The notes under the pieces: generated by a model | The model's input: the letters and a program-made list of their open reading frames with translations, nothing else | Told to the model about the DNA's origin: nothing | Databases searched by the model: none | Source: an uncultured Paracoccaceae bacterium | Lineage (GTDB): Bacteria > Pseudomonadota > Alphaproteobacteria > Rhodobacterales > Rhodobacteraceae | Direction of reading: 5' to 3' | DNA: 34,853 nucleotides | Assembly: GCA_937927675.1 (NCBI GenBank) | Contig: CALBSG010000148.1 | Span: 1-34,853 of the forward strand | Translations under genes and position numbers: made by a program | In this document: positions 25,721 to 33,299 of the stretch, piece after piece | Layout of the letters: every line of letters starts with the position of its first letter | Position numbering within the stretch: the first letter of the stretch is position 1

Positions 25721-27076
25721 TTAGATCGCCGCCGAATGTTTGGCCTTTGACTGGTCATAGGCATCAAACGCCCGCGCCACCATCCGCGTCAGCGGGCGGG
25801 CATGCGGCGGGATCGACAGGCCCGTTTCATCCAATGTCACCATGTCGCCAAAGGTATCTGCCGCACTTTGGAACATCGCTTGCAGCGCCTCGGGGGTTAC
25901 CGCGTGATGCGACAGGATTTCTTCGCGACTGACGCGGAAATCGCACATCAGGGCTTCGATGACCCGGGCGCGCATCACATCATCGGGGCTGAACACATGG
26001 CCGCGATGGGTCGAGAAATGCCCTTCGCGGATCGCGCGCGTGTAGTCCGCCGTGCCAGAGGCGTTTTGGGCAAAACCTTGTGGGAAGCGACTGATCGACG
26101 AGGCGCCAAGCCCAACCAGAACCGGAGCGGTGTCGTCGGTATAGCCTTGGAAATTCCGGCGCAGGGTGCCCGCTTTGGCGGCCTTTGCCATCCCATCTTC
26201 GGGGCGGGCGAAATGGTCGATGCCGATTTCGTCATAACCGTCCCAGACAAACAGGTTCCGCGCGGTTTCAAACAGCGCGAGCCGTTCCTGCGGGGTCGGC
26301 ATGGCATCCGATGGGATCATCTGCTGGCGGCGGCTCATCCATGGCACATGGGCATAGCCGTACAGTGCCACGCGATCCGGGTTTAGCGTCAGCAGTTTTT
26401 GCACCGAATCTGCAATCCGCGCATTGGTCTGGAACGGCAGGCCATAGAGGATGTCGGCGTTCAGACTGCCGATGCCCCGGTCACGAATCATGTCGGCGAC
26501 CTCTTTGGTCAGCTCATAGCTTTGTTCGCGACCGATGGTCTTTTGGATCTCGGGGTCAAAATCCTGCACACCGATCGAGGCGCGGTTCATGCCGGACGCT
26601 GCCAACGCATCCAACCGGGAAGCGTCGATTTCGTTGGGGTCAATCTCGACCGAAAACTCTGCCCCATCCGCCATCGGCACGGCGTCGAAGATGGTTGCGG
26701 CCAGATGGCGCATGCTATCGGCGGGCAGCAGGGTAGGGGTGCCGCCGCCCCAATGCAGCCGGCTCAGCTTTACGCCGGGCGCCAGATGCCGTTTCAAAAG
26801 GGCGATTTCGGCCTTCAACACCTTGACATAGGCGAGAACCGGCTCATCGCTGGAGGTTCCTTGTGTGCGGCAGGCGCAGAACCAGCACAGGCGCCGACAA
26901 AACGGCACGTGCAAATATAGCGAAATGTCGCTATTGGCCGGAATGGCCTGAATCCATTGGACAAATGTTTCGGGTCTCACCCCGCCCGCGAAATGTGGCG
27001 CGGTGGGATAAGACGTGTATCGAGGCACACGGGCGTCAAAAAGCCCCAGCCGGGTGAGTTGCGATTCAATGGTCAT
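25721..27076 (-). CDS. hemN: Oxygen-independent coproporphyrinogen III oxidase
   Basis: A 451-residue radical-SAM enzyme converting coproporphyrinogen III to protoporphyrinogen IX without oxygen, needed for heme and bacteriochlorophyll synthesis under low oxygen. The iron-sulfur and SAM motif CX3CX2CXC is at Cys60, Cys64, Cys67 and Cys69 (FCRRLCWFCAC). The N-terminal YTSYPTAPHF and the glycine-rich LHWGGGTPTLL are HemN hallmarks, and the full C-terminal domain is present, unlike in HemW. It is divergent from fnrL across an FNR-type box, as in Rhodobacter sphaeroides, where the adjacent copy is called hemZ. Confidence 0.96.
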   Translation of the reverse strand: MTIESQLTRLGLFDARVPRYTSYPTAPHFAGGVRPETFVQWIQAIPANSDISLYLHVPFCRRLCWFCACRTQGTSSDEPVLAYVKVLKAEIALLKRHLAPGVKLSRLHWGGGTPTLLPADSMRHLAATIFDAVPMADGAEFSVEIDPNEIDASRLDALAASGMNRASIGVQDFDPEIQKTIGREQSYELTKEVADMIRDRGIGSLNADILYGLPFQTNARIADSVQKLLTLNPDRVALYGYAHVPWMSRRQQMIPSDAMPTPQERLALFETARNLFVWDGYDEIGIDHFARPEDGMAKAAKAGTLRRNFQGYTDDTAPVLVGLGASSISRFPQGFAQNASGTADYTRAIREGHFSTHRGHVFSPDDVMRARVIEALMCDFRVSREEILSHHAVTPEALQAMFQSAADTFGDMVTLDETGLSIPPHARPLTRMVARAFDAYDQSKAKHSAAI

Positions 27077-27110
27077 TGGGATAACCTAAAGGTGTAAATC
27101 GCTTGTCGCT

Positions 27111-27124
27111 TTGACGCAGATCAA
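27111..27124. promoter_or_regulatory. FNR/FnrL-type box between hemN and fnrL
   Basis: TTGAC-GCAG-ATCAA matches the FNR consensus TTGAT-N4-ATCAA in nine of ten positions. It lies 35-48 bases upstream of hemN and 16-29 bases upstream of fnrL, so FnrL could control both genes and itself. The site is seen directly; its use is inferred from the known FnrL control of anaerobic tetrapyrrole genes in Rhodobacter. Confidence 0.75.
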
Positions 27125-27140
27125 CTGGAACATTTGACAC

Positions 27141-27887
27141 ATGCCGCATCAGGACCTGCAACTTCTGTCCCACGATTGCGGCTCTTGTCCCATTCGACAT
27201 CGGGCAGTTTGCGCACGCTGCGATGCCGATGAATTGCAGCGGTTAGAGCAGATCAAGTACTATCGCAGCTATCAGGCTGGCCAGACCGTCACTTGGTCGG
27301 GCGACCGGATGGATTTTGTCGCGTCGGTTGTCACCGGGATCGCCACGCTGACCCAGACAATGGAAGACGGGCGGCGGCAGATGGTGGGGCTTTTGCTGCC
27401 CTCGGATTTCGTCGGTCGTCCGGGTCGGCAAGCGGCGGCGTATGACGTGACAGCGGCGACCGATCTGGTGATGTGCTGCTTCCGCAAGAAACCGTTTGAA
27501 GAGCTGATGGCCAAGACCCCGCATGTCGCACAGCGATTGCTGGAGATGACGCTGGACGAATTGGACGCAGCGCGGGAATGGATGCTGCTTTTGGGTCGCA
27601 AGACGGCGCGGGAAAAGATCTCATCGCTGTTGGCCATCATCGCCCGGCGCGATGCCAGCTTGCGGCTGAAGTCCGCACAGGGTGCGGTCAACTTTGACCT
27701 GCCGCTGACACGAGAGGAAATGGCTGACTATCTGGGACTGACGCTGGAAACCGTCAGCCGTCAGATGAGCGCGTTGAAGCGTGACGGAGTTATCGGGTTG
27801 GAGGGAAAGCGGCACATCATGGTGCCGGACTTTGACCGGCTGTTGGAAGAAACCGGCGACGACAACGACGGCGGCTTTCTGGTGTAA
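27141..27887 (+). CDS. fnrL: Oxygen-sensing transcriptional regulator FnrL
   Basis: A 248-residue CRP/FNR-family regulator that senses oxygen with a 4Fe-4S cluster. N-terminal cysteines are Cys13, Cys16 and Cys24 (CGSCPIRHRAVC), plus Cys27; the fourth ligand is Cys112 or Cys113 (MCCF). A cyclic-nucleotide-like barrel (about 40-125), a dimerisation helix and a helix-turn-helix (about 190-219) follow, with the recognition residues ETVSR (203-207) that read the FNR box. From memory it tracks R. sphaeroides FnrL nearly end to end, including the DDNDGG-type tail. It is divergent from hemN and ends at a strong terminator. Confidence 0.97.
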   Translation: MPHQDLQLLSHDCGSCPIRHRAVCARCDADELQRLEQIKYYRSYQAGQTVTWSGDRMDFVASVVTGIATLTQTMEDGRRQMVGLLLPSDFVGRPGRQAAAYDVTAATDLVMCCFRKKPFEELMAKTPHVAQRLLEMTLDELDAAREWMLLLGRKTAREKISSLLAIIARRDASLRLKSAQGAVNFDLPLTREEMADYLGLTLETVSRQMSALKRDGVIGLEGKRHIMVPDFDRLLEETGDDNDGGFLV

Positions 27888-27900
27888 CCTCAGTCAAATC

Positions 27901-27927
27901 AAAAGGCGCCCCGCGAGGCGCCTTTTT
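27901..27927. terminator. Intrinsic terminator after fnrL
   Basis: AAAAGGCGCC (27901-27910), loop CCGCGA, GGCGCCTTTT (27917-27926) with one more T. It has a T tract rightward and, through the A run, one leftward, so it serves both fnrL and the convergent DUF2892 gene ending at 27939. Confidence 0.9.
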
Positions 27928-27938
27928 CTTGGGCCGCT

Positions 27939-28142
27939 TTAGTTGAAGGCGCAGCCCGTCTTGATGCCCAGCTTGCGGAACACCGATGCTGCCGGGCAGA
28001 ACCCGGTCAACGAGGACTGGATCAGGTTGAAGCCGATAAACACGGTGAACCACATGAAATAGGCGCTGACGAATTGGGTCAGGATCACCGACAGCAGCAC
28101 CATGCAGCCGGCAAAGAGGGTGACGGAACGATCAAGGTTCAA
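27939..28142 (-). CDS. DUF2892 / YgaP-type small inner-membrane protein
   Basis: A 67-residue protein with two membrane segments (about residues 8-23 and 25-42), followed by GFCPAASVFRKLGI and a Cys near the end. The motif set N(L)DR, TGFCPA and LG matches the DUF2892 family, which forms the membrane part of YgaP, the E. coli membrane rhodanese. Cys13, Cys49 and Cys64 could handle sulfur (inference). I chose TTG 28142 as start: AGGAG (28151-28155) lies eight bases upstream and the family begins MN(x)DR. A GTG three codons earlier is too close to the ribosome site. A palindromic operator lies 52 bases upstream. Confidence 0.85.
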   Translation of the reverse strand: MNLDRSVTLFAGCMVLLSVILTQFVSAYFMWFTVFIGFNLIQSSLTGFCPAASVFRKLGIKTGCAFN

Positions 28143-28176
28143 AGCGGGCACTCCTATGCAATGGGAACTTGCCCAA

Positions 28177-28205
28177 GACATATCACCGATGCAAATCAAA
28201 TTCAA
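28177..28205 (-). promoter_or_regulatory. Candidate promoter of the DUF2892 gene
   Basis: On the minus strand TTGAAT (28200-28205) and TATGTC (28177-28182) are 17 bases apart. The -35 hexamer is inside the palindrome at 28194-28221, which is the arrangement expected for a repressor that blocks polymerase. Confidence 0.45.
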
Positions 28206-28221
28206 TAGTTTGAATTTGATT
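28194..28221. promoter_or_regulatory. Perfect 12-base palindrome (ATTC-N8-GAAT), probable repressor operator
   Basis: AATCAAATTCAA, spacer TAGT, TTGAATTTGATT: 12 of 12 bases inverted, strongly AT-rich in a GC-rich genome. Its core ATTC-N8-GAAT is the pattern I recall for SqrR of Rhodobacter capsulatus, a persulfide-sensing ArsR-family repressor related to BigR and YgaV. YgaV controls ygaP in E. coli, and the gene next to this site encodes the YgaP membrane family. It lies between the DUF2892 gene and pgsA. Confidence 0.7.
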
Positions 28222-28283
28222 GCCTGCGCTAGATCGTGTCTTCGCCCTTCCCCCCGGCTCGCGCTTTCGCTAACACTTGGCGC

Positions 28284-28949
28284 ATGATATGGAATGTGCC
28301 CAATTCGCTGACCTTCCTGCGCCTTTTGGCGGCCCCCGGTGTGGCGGTGATGTTTCTGTATTTTCATCGACCTTGGGCCGATTGGTTCGCGCTGGCCCTG
28401 TTCATCGGCGCGGCGATCACCGATTGGTTCGATGGCTATCTGGCGCGCCTGTGGAAGCAGGAATCGAAATTCGGGGCCATGCTGGATCCGATTGCCGACA
28501 AGGCGATGGTGGTGATCGCGATCATGGTGATTACCGGCTATAATGGCATGAACCCTTGGTTGATTCTGCCGGCAACCGTGATCCTGTTTCGCGAAGTGTT
28601 TGTTTCAGGGTTGCGCGAATATCTTGGGGCCACGGCGGGTTCGCTGAAGGTCACAAAGCTGGCAAAGTGGAAGACGACCGCGCAGATGGTGGCAATTGCG
28701 GTGATGTTTCTGGGCACCGGGCTTGAATATCTGAATGGTGTCGCGATGAAGGGCATGACGCCCGACCAATATCTCGACGCTGTTGCGGCAGGTTTGGCCG
28801 ATCCGGTTCGGGCCTGCGGGCGGCGGGATTGCGCGTCTTTGGCGGGGGATGCGGGGCTGGTTCTGATGTGGATTGCAGCCTTTCTGACGGCGCTGACCGG
28901 ATGGGAGTATTTCCGCAAGGCGCTGCCATTTTTGCGGGATGACACATGA
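28284..28949 (+). CDS. pgsA: CDP-diacylglycerol--glycerol-3-phosphate 3-phosphatidyltransferase
   Basis: A 221-residue integral membrane enzyme that makes phosphatidylglycerol phosphate. The CDP-alcohol phosphotransferase motif DGX2ARX8GX3DX3D is complete: Asp50-Gly51, Ala54-Arg55, Gly64, Asp68, Asp72, with the preceding Asp47. Several hydrophobic helices follow. I chose the ATG at 28284 (MIWNVPNSLTFLRL), where the family begins; a GTG at 28236 would add 16 residues without similarity. About 35 residues near the C-terminus (MTPDQYLDAV to LAGDAG) form a polar insertion before the last helix. The stop overlaps moaD (ATGA). Confidence 0.93.
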   Translation: MIWNVPNSLTFLRLLAAPGVAVMFLYFHRPWADWFALALFIGAAITDWFDGYLARLWKQESKFGAMLDPIADKAMVVIAIMVITGYNGMNPWLILPATVILFREVFVSGLREYLGATAGSLKVTKLAKWKTTAQMVAIAVMFLGTGLEYLNGVAMKGMTPDQYLDAVAAGLADPVRACGRRDCASLAGDAGLVLMWIAAFLTALTGWEYFRKALPFLRDDT

Positions 28950-29194
28950 TCGATATCCTGTATTTCGCTTGGCTGCGCGAACGCATCGGCACCAACCGCG
29001 AACGTCTTGAAACCACAGCGGCAACCGTTTCTGATCTGGTGGCCGAATTGGAAGCGCGGTCCGAAGGTCACGCTCTGGCCTTTGCGGACAAGACCAGTTT
29101 GCGCGTCGCGGTCGATCAGGAACTGGCGGATTTTTCCGCCCCCTTGGCGGGTGTGCGCGAGGTTGCCTTTTTTCCACCCATGACCGGCGGTTAA
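28946..29194 (+). CDS. moaD: Molybdopterin synthase small subunit MoaD
   Basis: An 82-residue ubiquitin-like sulfur carrier. The C-terminal Gly-Gly (PMTGG), which is adenylylated and thiocarboxylated to donate sulfur to precursor Z, is present, and the start MIDILYFAWLRERIG is typical of MoaD. It overlaps the pgsA stop by four bases and is followed after 11 bases by moaE, its partner subunit. The pgsA-moaD-moaE order is common in this bacterial group, though the link to phospholipid synthesis looks incidental. Confidence 0.94.
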   Translation: MIDILYFAWLRERIGTNRERLETTAATVSDLVAELEARSEGHALAFADKTSLRVAVDQELADFSAPLAGVREVAFFPPMTGG

Positions 29195-29205
29195 GCGAGG
29201 CTGCA

Positions 29206-29646
29206 ATGCGACTTTCTGTGCAAGAGGCTGCTTTCGATCTGGGGGCAGAATCCAATGCCTTTGCCGCGGCTGTTTCGGGTGCGGGGGCGGTTGTCACCTT
29301 CACCGGGCTGGTGCGCGACAATGGCGGCAGCTTGGCCGCGATGGAGATCGAGCATTACCCCGGCATGACCGAAAAGGCGATTGCTGCGATGATGGATCAG
29401 GCAATGGCGCGGTGGTCTTTGGCCGATGCGCTGGTGATCCACCGCTATGGCCGGTTGGCGGGTGGCGAGGCGATCATGATGGTGGCGACGGCGTCGCGGC
29501 ATCGGGCGGATGCCTTTGCGGCGGCAGAGTTTTTGATGGATTACCTGAAATCCCGCGCGCCGTTCTGGAAAAAGGAAATTGGCGCCGATGGTGCGGCTTG
29601 GGTTGCCGCGCAGCAGACCGATGAGGATGCGCTGCGCCGCTGGTGA
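29206..29646 (+). CDS. moaE: Molybdopterin synthase large subunit MoaE
   Basis: A 146-residue catalytic subunit that, with MoaD, inserts two sulfurs into precursor Z to form molybdopterin. Recognisable blocks are GAVVTFTGLVRDNGG, the LEIEHYPGM-like MEIEHYPGM, IHRYGRL and the active-site region FWKKEIGADGAAWV with its paired lysines. GAGG lies a few bases before the ATG. It follows moaD directly. Its stop is only nine bases from the end of the convergent zinc-ribbon gene and no hairpin separates them, so transcripts may overlap. Confidence 0.95.
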   Translation: MRLSVQEAAFDLGAESNAFAAAVSGAGAVVTFTGLVRDNGGSLAAMEIEHYPGMTEKAIAAMMDQAMARWSLADALVIHRYGRLAGGEAIMMVATASRHRADAFAAAEFLMDYLKSRAPFWKKEIGADGAAWVAAQQTDEDALRRW

Positions 29647-29655
29647 CAGGCCGGC

Positions 29656-30468
29656 TTACGGGGCCTTGCTTCCCATCATTCCCGTGGCCGAGCGCAACTG
29701 CGCATCCAGCCAAAGCCGTGCGGAATCCACCACAGCCACATAGCCTTCCAACGCGCCTTTGGCGGCCGGAATTTGCTGCGCAAGTTTTGGGGCCATGACG
29801 TAAAGCGCAACGATCGCCAGCGCCAACAGGATCATCAAGACAAAGCCGGTCCGGAATGCTGCCGTGCCATGGGCGCCCGGCAGACTATCGGTGACGACCC
29901 CAGCTTCGCCGGTCCGCGGTTCGCTGGAGGCGCGCAGGGTGGTGTTGATTTCGTCAATCTCGGGCAACATTTCGCGCCGGGATTGCGGTTTGGCGGGGGC
30001 CGCTTCAATACCCTTCATCCGGGCGATGCGCTCGGCCACCGGATCGGGTTCCGGGTTCGGGGCAAGATCAGGGCCGGTCGCAGCCGCCGCCGCGATGGGG
30101 GCCGCGATGACGGCGGTCAAGCCAAGTTCGTCCTGCGTCTCAAGGCGGGGGGCCTCGGCGCGTCGGGCGTTCGTCTCACGCTCGGCCTCTTCGCGCAGGA
30201 CGGCCAGCACGCTTTCCTCAATCGGGGGGCGGGCGAAGCCGGGTCTTGCGCCGGTAAGCGTGGCCGGATCGGCTATGATCGGTCCGTCAGCCATGGCGGG
30301 CGGTGGTTCAAAAAGCGCTTCTTCGGCCGCAAGCTCTTCTTCGACGCGCGGCGACATCTGGAACCAGGCATGCCCGCAATTGGAGCATTGCACATCGCGC
30401 CCGGTGTCGGGAATGGCCGAGGCGTCCACCTCGTATTCCGCATCGCAGTTGGGGCAGACAAGACGCAT
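29656..30468 (-). CDS. Zinc-ribbon (MJ0042-type) single-pass membrane protein
   Basis: A 270-residue protein with an N-terminal zinc ribbon (Cys5, Cys8, Cys28, Cys31; sequence form CPNC...CSNC), a long acidic and Pro/Ala-rich middle of low complexity, one membrane helix near the C-terminus (about residues 207-226) and a 40-residue tail. This is the family seen beside ftsE in many Rhodobacteraceae; its function is unknown to me. I chose ATG 30468, where the ribbon begins (MRLVCPNC); upstream in-frame ATGs at 30531 and 30537 add residues not typical of the family. The ribbon would face the cytoplasm if the helix is a simple anchor. Divergent from ftsE. Confidence 0.8.
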   Translation of the reverse strand: MRLVCPNCDAEYEVDASAIPDTGRDVQCSNCGHAWFQMSPRVEEELAAEEALFEPPPAMADGPIIADPATLTGARPGFARPPIEESVLAVLREEAERETNARRAEAPRLETQDELGLTAVIAAPIAAAAATGPDLAPNPEPDPVAERIARMKGIEAAPAKPQSRREMLPEIDEINTTLRASSEPRTGEAGVVTDSLPGAHGTAAFRTGFVLMILLALAIVALYVMAPKLAQQIPAAKGALEGYVAVVDSARLWLDAQLRSATGMMGSKAP

Positions 30469-30642
30469 TGGGGGCAATCCGGCACATGCAAGGACAGAAG
30501 GTTCCGTTGTTGTAGCAACGAAGTCTGACATATCCAAGTCTTACTGCCTGTTTTGCAGCCGGGACCGATTGAAACCGTCGCGGCCATGGGCGAGTATCCG
30601 GCCCGAACGGGTGCGCCCAAAGGGGGCGGGGAGCGGGTTTTC

Positions 30643-31314
30643 GTGATCGCCTTTGAAAATGTGGCCTACAACTATGGCGGAGGGGAGCTGTTGTCCGACA
30701 TCTCGCTGCGGTTGCCGCCCGGATCGTTCCATTTCCTGACCGGCCCTTCGGGGACGGGCAAGACGACATTCCTCAAGCTGTGCTATGCCGAACTGTTGCC
30801 GACGGCGGGGCATGTGACACTGTTTGATCGCGATGTGCATGGGTTGAGCCGCGATGACGTCGCCTTGATGCGCCGGCGGATCGGTGTTGTGCATCAGGAA
30901 TGTCAGTTTCTGGACCACCTGCCATTGTCGGCCAATGTCGAATTGCCCCTGACGGTATCCGGTCGGCGCGGCGGTGCGGGTGATTTGCAGGATTTGCTGG
31001 CGTGGGTCGGGCTGGATCGTCTTTCCAGCGCGCTGCCGCCCTCGCTTTCGGGCGGGGAACGCCAGCGGGCGGCACTGGCGCGGGCAATTATCATGGGCCC
31101 CGAGGTCATTCTGGCCGATGAGCCGACGGGCAACCTTGATTGGGACATGTCGCTGCGGCTGCTGACGCTCTTGGTCGAGTTGAACAAGATGGGCAAGACG
31201 GTGCTGGTCGCGACGCATGATCTGAACCTGATCCGGCAGGCCAAGGCGCAGGTGCCCGCGCGTGTGTTGCGGATTGCCAAGCGGCGCATTCAACTCGCGG
31301 GGGCCGATCTGTGA
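30643..31314 (+). CDS. ftsE: Cell-division ATP-binding protein FtsE
   Basis: A 223-residue ABC ATPase that with FtsX activates cell-wall hydrolysis at the division septum. Walker A is GPSGTGKTT (from residue 34), the signature is LSGGERQR, Walker B is VILADEPTGNLD, and the switch His lies in ATHDLNL. I chose GTG 30643 (MIAFENVAYNYGGG), with GGAG upstream; an in-frame ATG at 30586 would add residues not found in the family. The stop overlaps the ftsX start (GTGA), so the two subunits are coupled. It is the first gene of ftsE-ftsX-plsC-tfoX. Confidence 0.93.
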   Translation: MIAFENVAYNYGGGELLSDISLRLPPGSFHFLTGPSGTGKTTFLKLCYAELLPTAGHVTLFDRDVHGLSRDDVALMRRRIGVVHQECQFLDHLPLSANVELPLTVSGRRGGAGDLQDLLAWVGLDRLSSALPPSLSGGERQRAALARAIIMGPEVILADEPTGNLDWDMSLRLLTLLVELNKMGKTVLVATHDLNLIRQAKAQVPARVLRIAKRRIQLAGADL

Positions 31315-32219
31315 CCTTGCAGTCTGTATGGGCAAAACTGCCCCGCCTTCTGGCCGCCGATCAGGGCGATTCCGTGGTGCCGCCGTCTGGCCATACCGCT
31401 TGGCTCACCAGTTTCACGGCGGGAGCGATGACCTTTCTGACGGTTTTTGCGCTGGCGCTTTCGCTGGCATCTGGCCGGTTGGCGGAGCGATGGGCTGGCG
31501 CATTGGAGCGCACCGCCACGGTGCGGCTTTCCGCGCCCGAGGATCAGATCGAGTTGCAACTGAAGGCGGTGCTCGACCTTTTGGCGACGACCCCCGGCAT
31601 CGCCAGCGCCCGCGCGCTGACCGATGAAGAACAACGCGCCCTGCTAGAGCCGTGGTTCGGCCCCGATCTGCCGGTTGATGCGCTTCCTCTGCCGCGTCTG
31701 ATCGAGGTGGTGGAGGACGGCAACGGCTATGACGGTGTGGGTCTGCGGCAACGATTGGCGGCCGAAGCCCCGGGTGCGGTTTTGGATGACCACACCCGCT
31801 GGCGCGAACCGATGGCGCAGGCAGCCACCCGCCTGCGGCTTTTGGGTCTTTTGTCGATTGGGCTGATTGGCGCGACCATGGCGGCGATGATTACGCTGGC
31901 CGCCAATGCTTCGCTTGCCGCAAATGCACAGGTTATCAAGGTGTTGCGTCTGGTGGGCGCACGCGACGCCTATATCGCCCGCGCCTTCGTGCGCCGCTTT
32001 ACGCTGCGCGCGGCGATGGGGGCGGCCTTGGGGGCCGTGGCGGGGCTGCTTGGTGTTTTCCTGCTCCCTGCCACCAACGAGGCAGGTGGCTTTTTGACGG
32101 GTTTGGGCTTTCAGGGCGTTGGCTGGCTCTGGCCCTTTGTGTTGCCGCCCTTGGCCGCACTGGTTGCCTTTCTGGCCACCCGCGCCGCTGCATTCCGCAA
32201 ATTACGGGAGTTGACCTGA
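31311..32219 (+). CDS. ftsX: Cell-division membrane protein FtsX
   Basis: A 302-residue integral membrane protein with the FtsX plan: a cytoplasmic N-terminus, a first helix (about residues 35-55), an extracytoplasmic domain of about 110 residues (with LERTATVRLSAPEDQ and VVEDGNGYDG), then three further helices, the last near LWPFVLPPLAALVAFLATRAAA. It partners FtsE and transmits ATP hydrolysis to periplasmic amidase activators. The start is GTG overlapping the ftsE stop. Its own stop overlaps the plsC start (TGATG). Confidence 0.92.
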   Translation: MTLQSVWAKLPRLLAADQGDSVVPPSGHTAWLTSFTAGAMTFLTVFALALSLASGRLAERWAGALERTATVRLSAPEDQIELQLKAVLDLLATTPGIASARALTDEEQRALLEPWFGPDLPVDALPLPRLIEVVEDGNGYDGVGLRQRLAAEAPGAVLDDHTRWREPMAQAATRLRLLGLLSIGLIGATMAAMITLAANASLAANAQVIKVLRLVGARDAYIARAFVRRFTLRAAMGAALGAVAGLLGVFLLPATNEAGGFLTGLGFQGVGWLWPFVLPPLAALVAFLATRAAAFRKLRELT

Positions 32220-32944
32220 TGCTGGCGATTCGCTGGGTTCTGTCGCTGATCTTTATCGTCCAGATGTATCTGGCCATGGCTGTGATCGCGATTGGCTTTG
32301 CGCCCTTTGCGCTGTTTTCCCGCAATGCAGCGGTGAAGGCCTGCCATGTGTTTTGTCAGTGGGTGATCTTCTCGCTGCGGCTTTTGTGCGGGTTGAAGAC
32401 CGAAGTGCGGGGCGTGCCGCCGACGGATGAGGTGATGATTGGCGCCAAGCATCAAAGCTTTCTCGACATCATCGCGATCTACAATGCGGTACCGCGCGGC
32501 AAATTCATCATGAAGCGCGAGTTGATGTGGACGCCGTTCCTTGGCCAGTATGCGCTGCGCATCGGCTGTGTGCCGGTGAACCGTGGCAAGCGCGGGGCCG
32601 CAATTGCCAAGATGAAGGCAGATGTGCAGGCCGGAACGACATTTCCCGGCCAGCTCATCATCTATCCCCAGGGCACGCGGGTCGCACCGGGGGTGGCCAA
32701 GCCCTACAAGGTGGGGACGGGGCTTTTGTATGACCAGTTGGGTCAGCCTTGTGTTCCTGTTGGCACCAATGTCGGGGTCTTTTGGCCCAAGCGTGGCATC
32801 CTGCGCAAACCGGGCGTCGCGGTGGTAGAGTTCCTGCCCCGGATTGAGCCGGGCCTGCCGGTGCCCGCCTTTATGGCCAAGCTTGAGCAAGAGGTAGAAG
32901 CCTCGTCGAACCGTTTGATGGCCGAGGCGGGGTTCAGACCCTGA
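32219..32944 (+). CDS. plsC: 1-acyl-sn-glycerol-3-phosphate acyltransferase
   Basis: A 241-residue membrane-bound acyltransferase that makes phosphatidic acid. An N-terminal hydrophobic stretch (about 5-30) anchors it; the catalytic HX4D motif is KHQSFLD (His78, Asp83) and the glycerol-phosphate binding motif is seen as YPQGTRVAPG. It overlaps ftsX upstream and tfoX downstream by one base each (TGATG), so membrane lipid synthesis and the division ABC complex are made from one coupled mRNA. Other acyl acceptors are possible. Confidence 0.93.
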   Translation: MLAIRWVLSLIFIVQMYLAMAVIAIGFAPFALFSRNAAVKACHVFCQWVIFSLRLLCGLKTEVRGVPPTDEVMIGAKHQSFLDIIAIYNAVPRGKFIMKRELMWTPFLGQYALRIGCVPVNRGKRGAAIAKMKADVQAGTTFPGQLIIYPQGTRVAPGVAKPYKVGTGLLYDQLGQPCVPVGTNVGVFWPKRGILRKPGVAVVEFLPRIEPGLPVPAFMAKLEQEVEASSNRLMAEAGFRP

Positions 32945-33270
32945 TGGGAACGCAAAGCTCCACCATCGCGCATATGCTGGACACGCTGGCGGCGTTGCCG
33001 CTGACCAGCCGCAAGATGTTTGGCGAATATGCGCTGTATCTCGGGGGCAAGACGGTGGCCTTCGTCTGCGATGACACCCTGTTCATCAAGCCAACAGCCG
33101 GGGCATTGGCGCTCTTGCCCGATACAGAGCGTGGCCCGGCCTATCCGGGGTCCAAGGATTACATCATCGGGTCCGAAGTGCTGGATGACCCCGATCTTTG
33201 CATTCGGGTTCTGCAGCAGGTTGAACGGGATACGCCCGCACCAAAGCCCAAGGTGAAGCGCCCAAGGTAA
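32944..33270 (+). CDS. TfoX/Sxy N-terminal-domain protein
   Basis: A 108-residue stand-alone TfoX N-terminal domain. The signature RKMFGEYALYLGGKTVAFVCDDTLFIKPT and PYPGSKDY-like AYPGSKDYII are clear. In gamma-proteobacteria the two-domain TfoX/Sxy activates competence genes, but this short form lacks the C-terminal helix-hairpin-helix-like domain, so a competence role should not be assumed. The C-terminus is Lys/Pro-rich (PAPKPKVKRPR). Translationally coupled to plsC. Confidence 0.85.
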   Translation: MGTQSSTIAHMLDTLAALPLTSRKMFGEYALYLGGKTVAFVCDDTLFIKPTAGALALLPDTERGPAYPGSKDYIIGSEVLDDPDLCIRVLQQVERDTPAPKPKVKRPR

Positions 33271-33272
33271 CA

Positions 33273-33290
33273 CGCGCCCCGCAGGGCGCG
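33273..33290. terminator. Hairpin between convergent tfoX-like and accA genes
   Basis: CGCGCCC (33273-33279), loop CGCA, GGGCGCG (33284-33290), starting two bases after the TfoX-like stop and ten before the accA stop at 33300. No T tract is present. Confidence 0.65.
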
Positions 33291-33299
33291 CGGTGCCAT

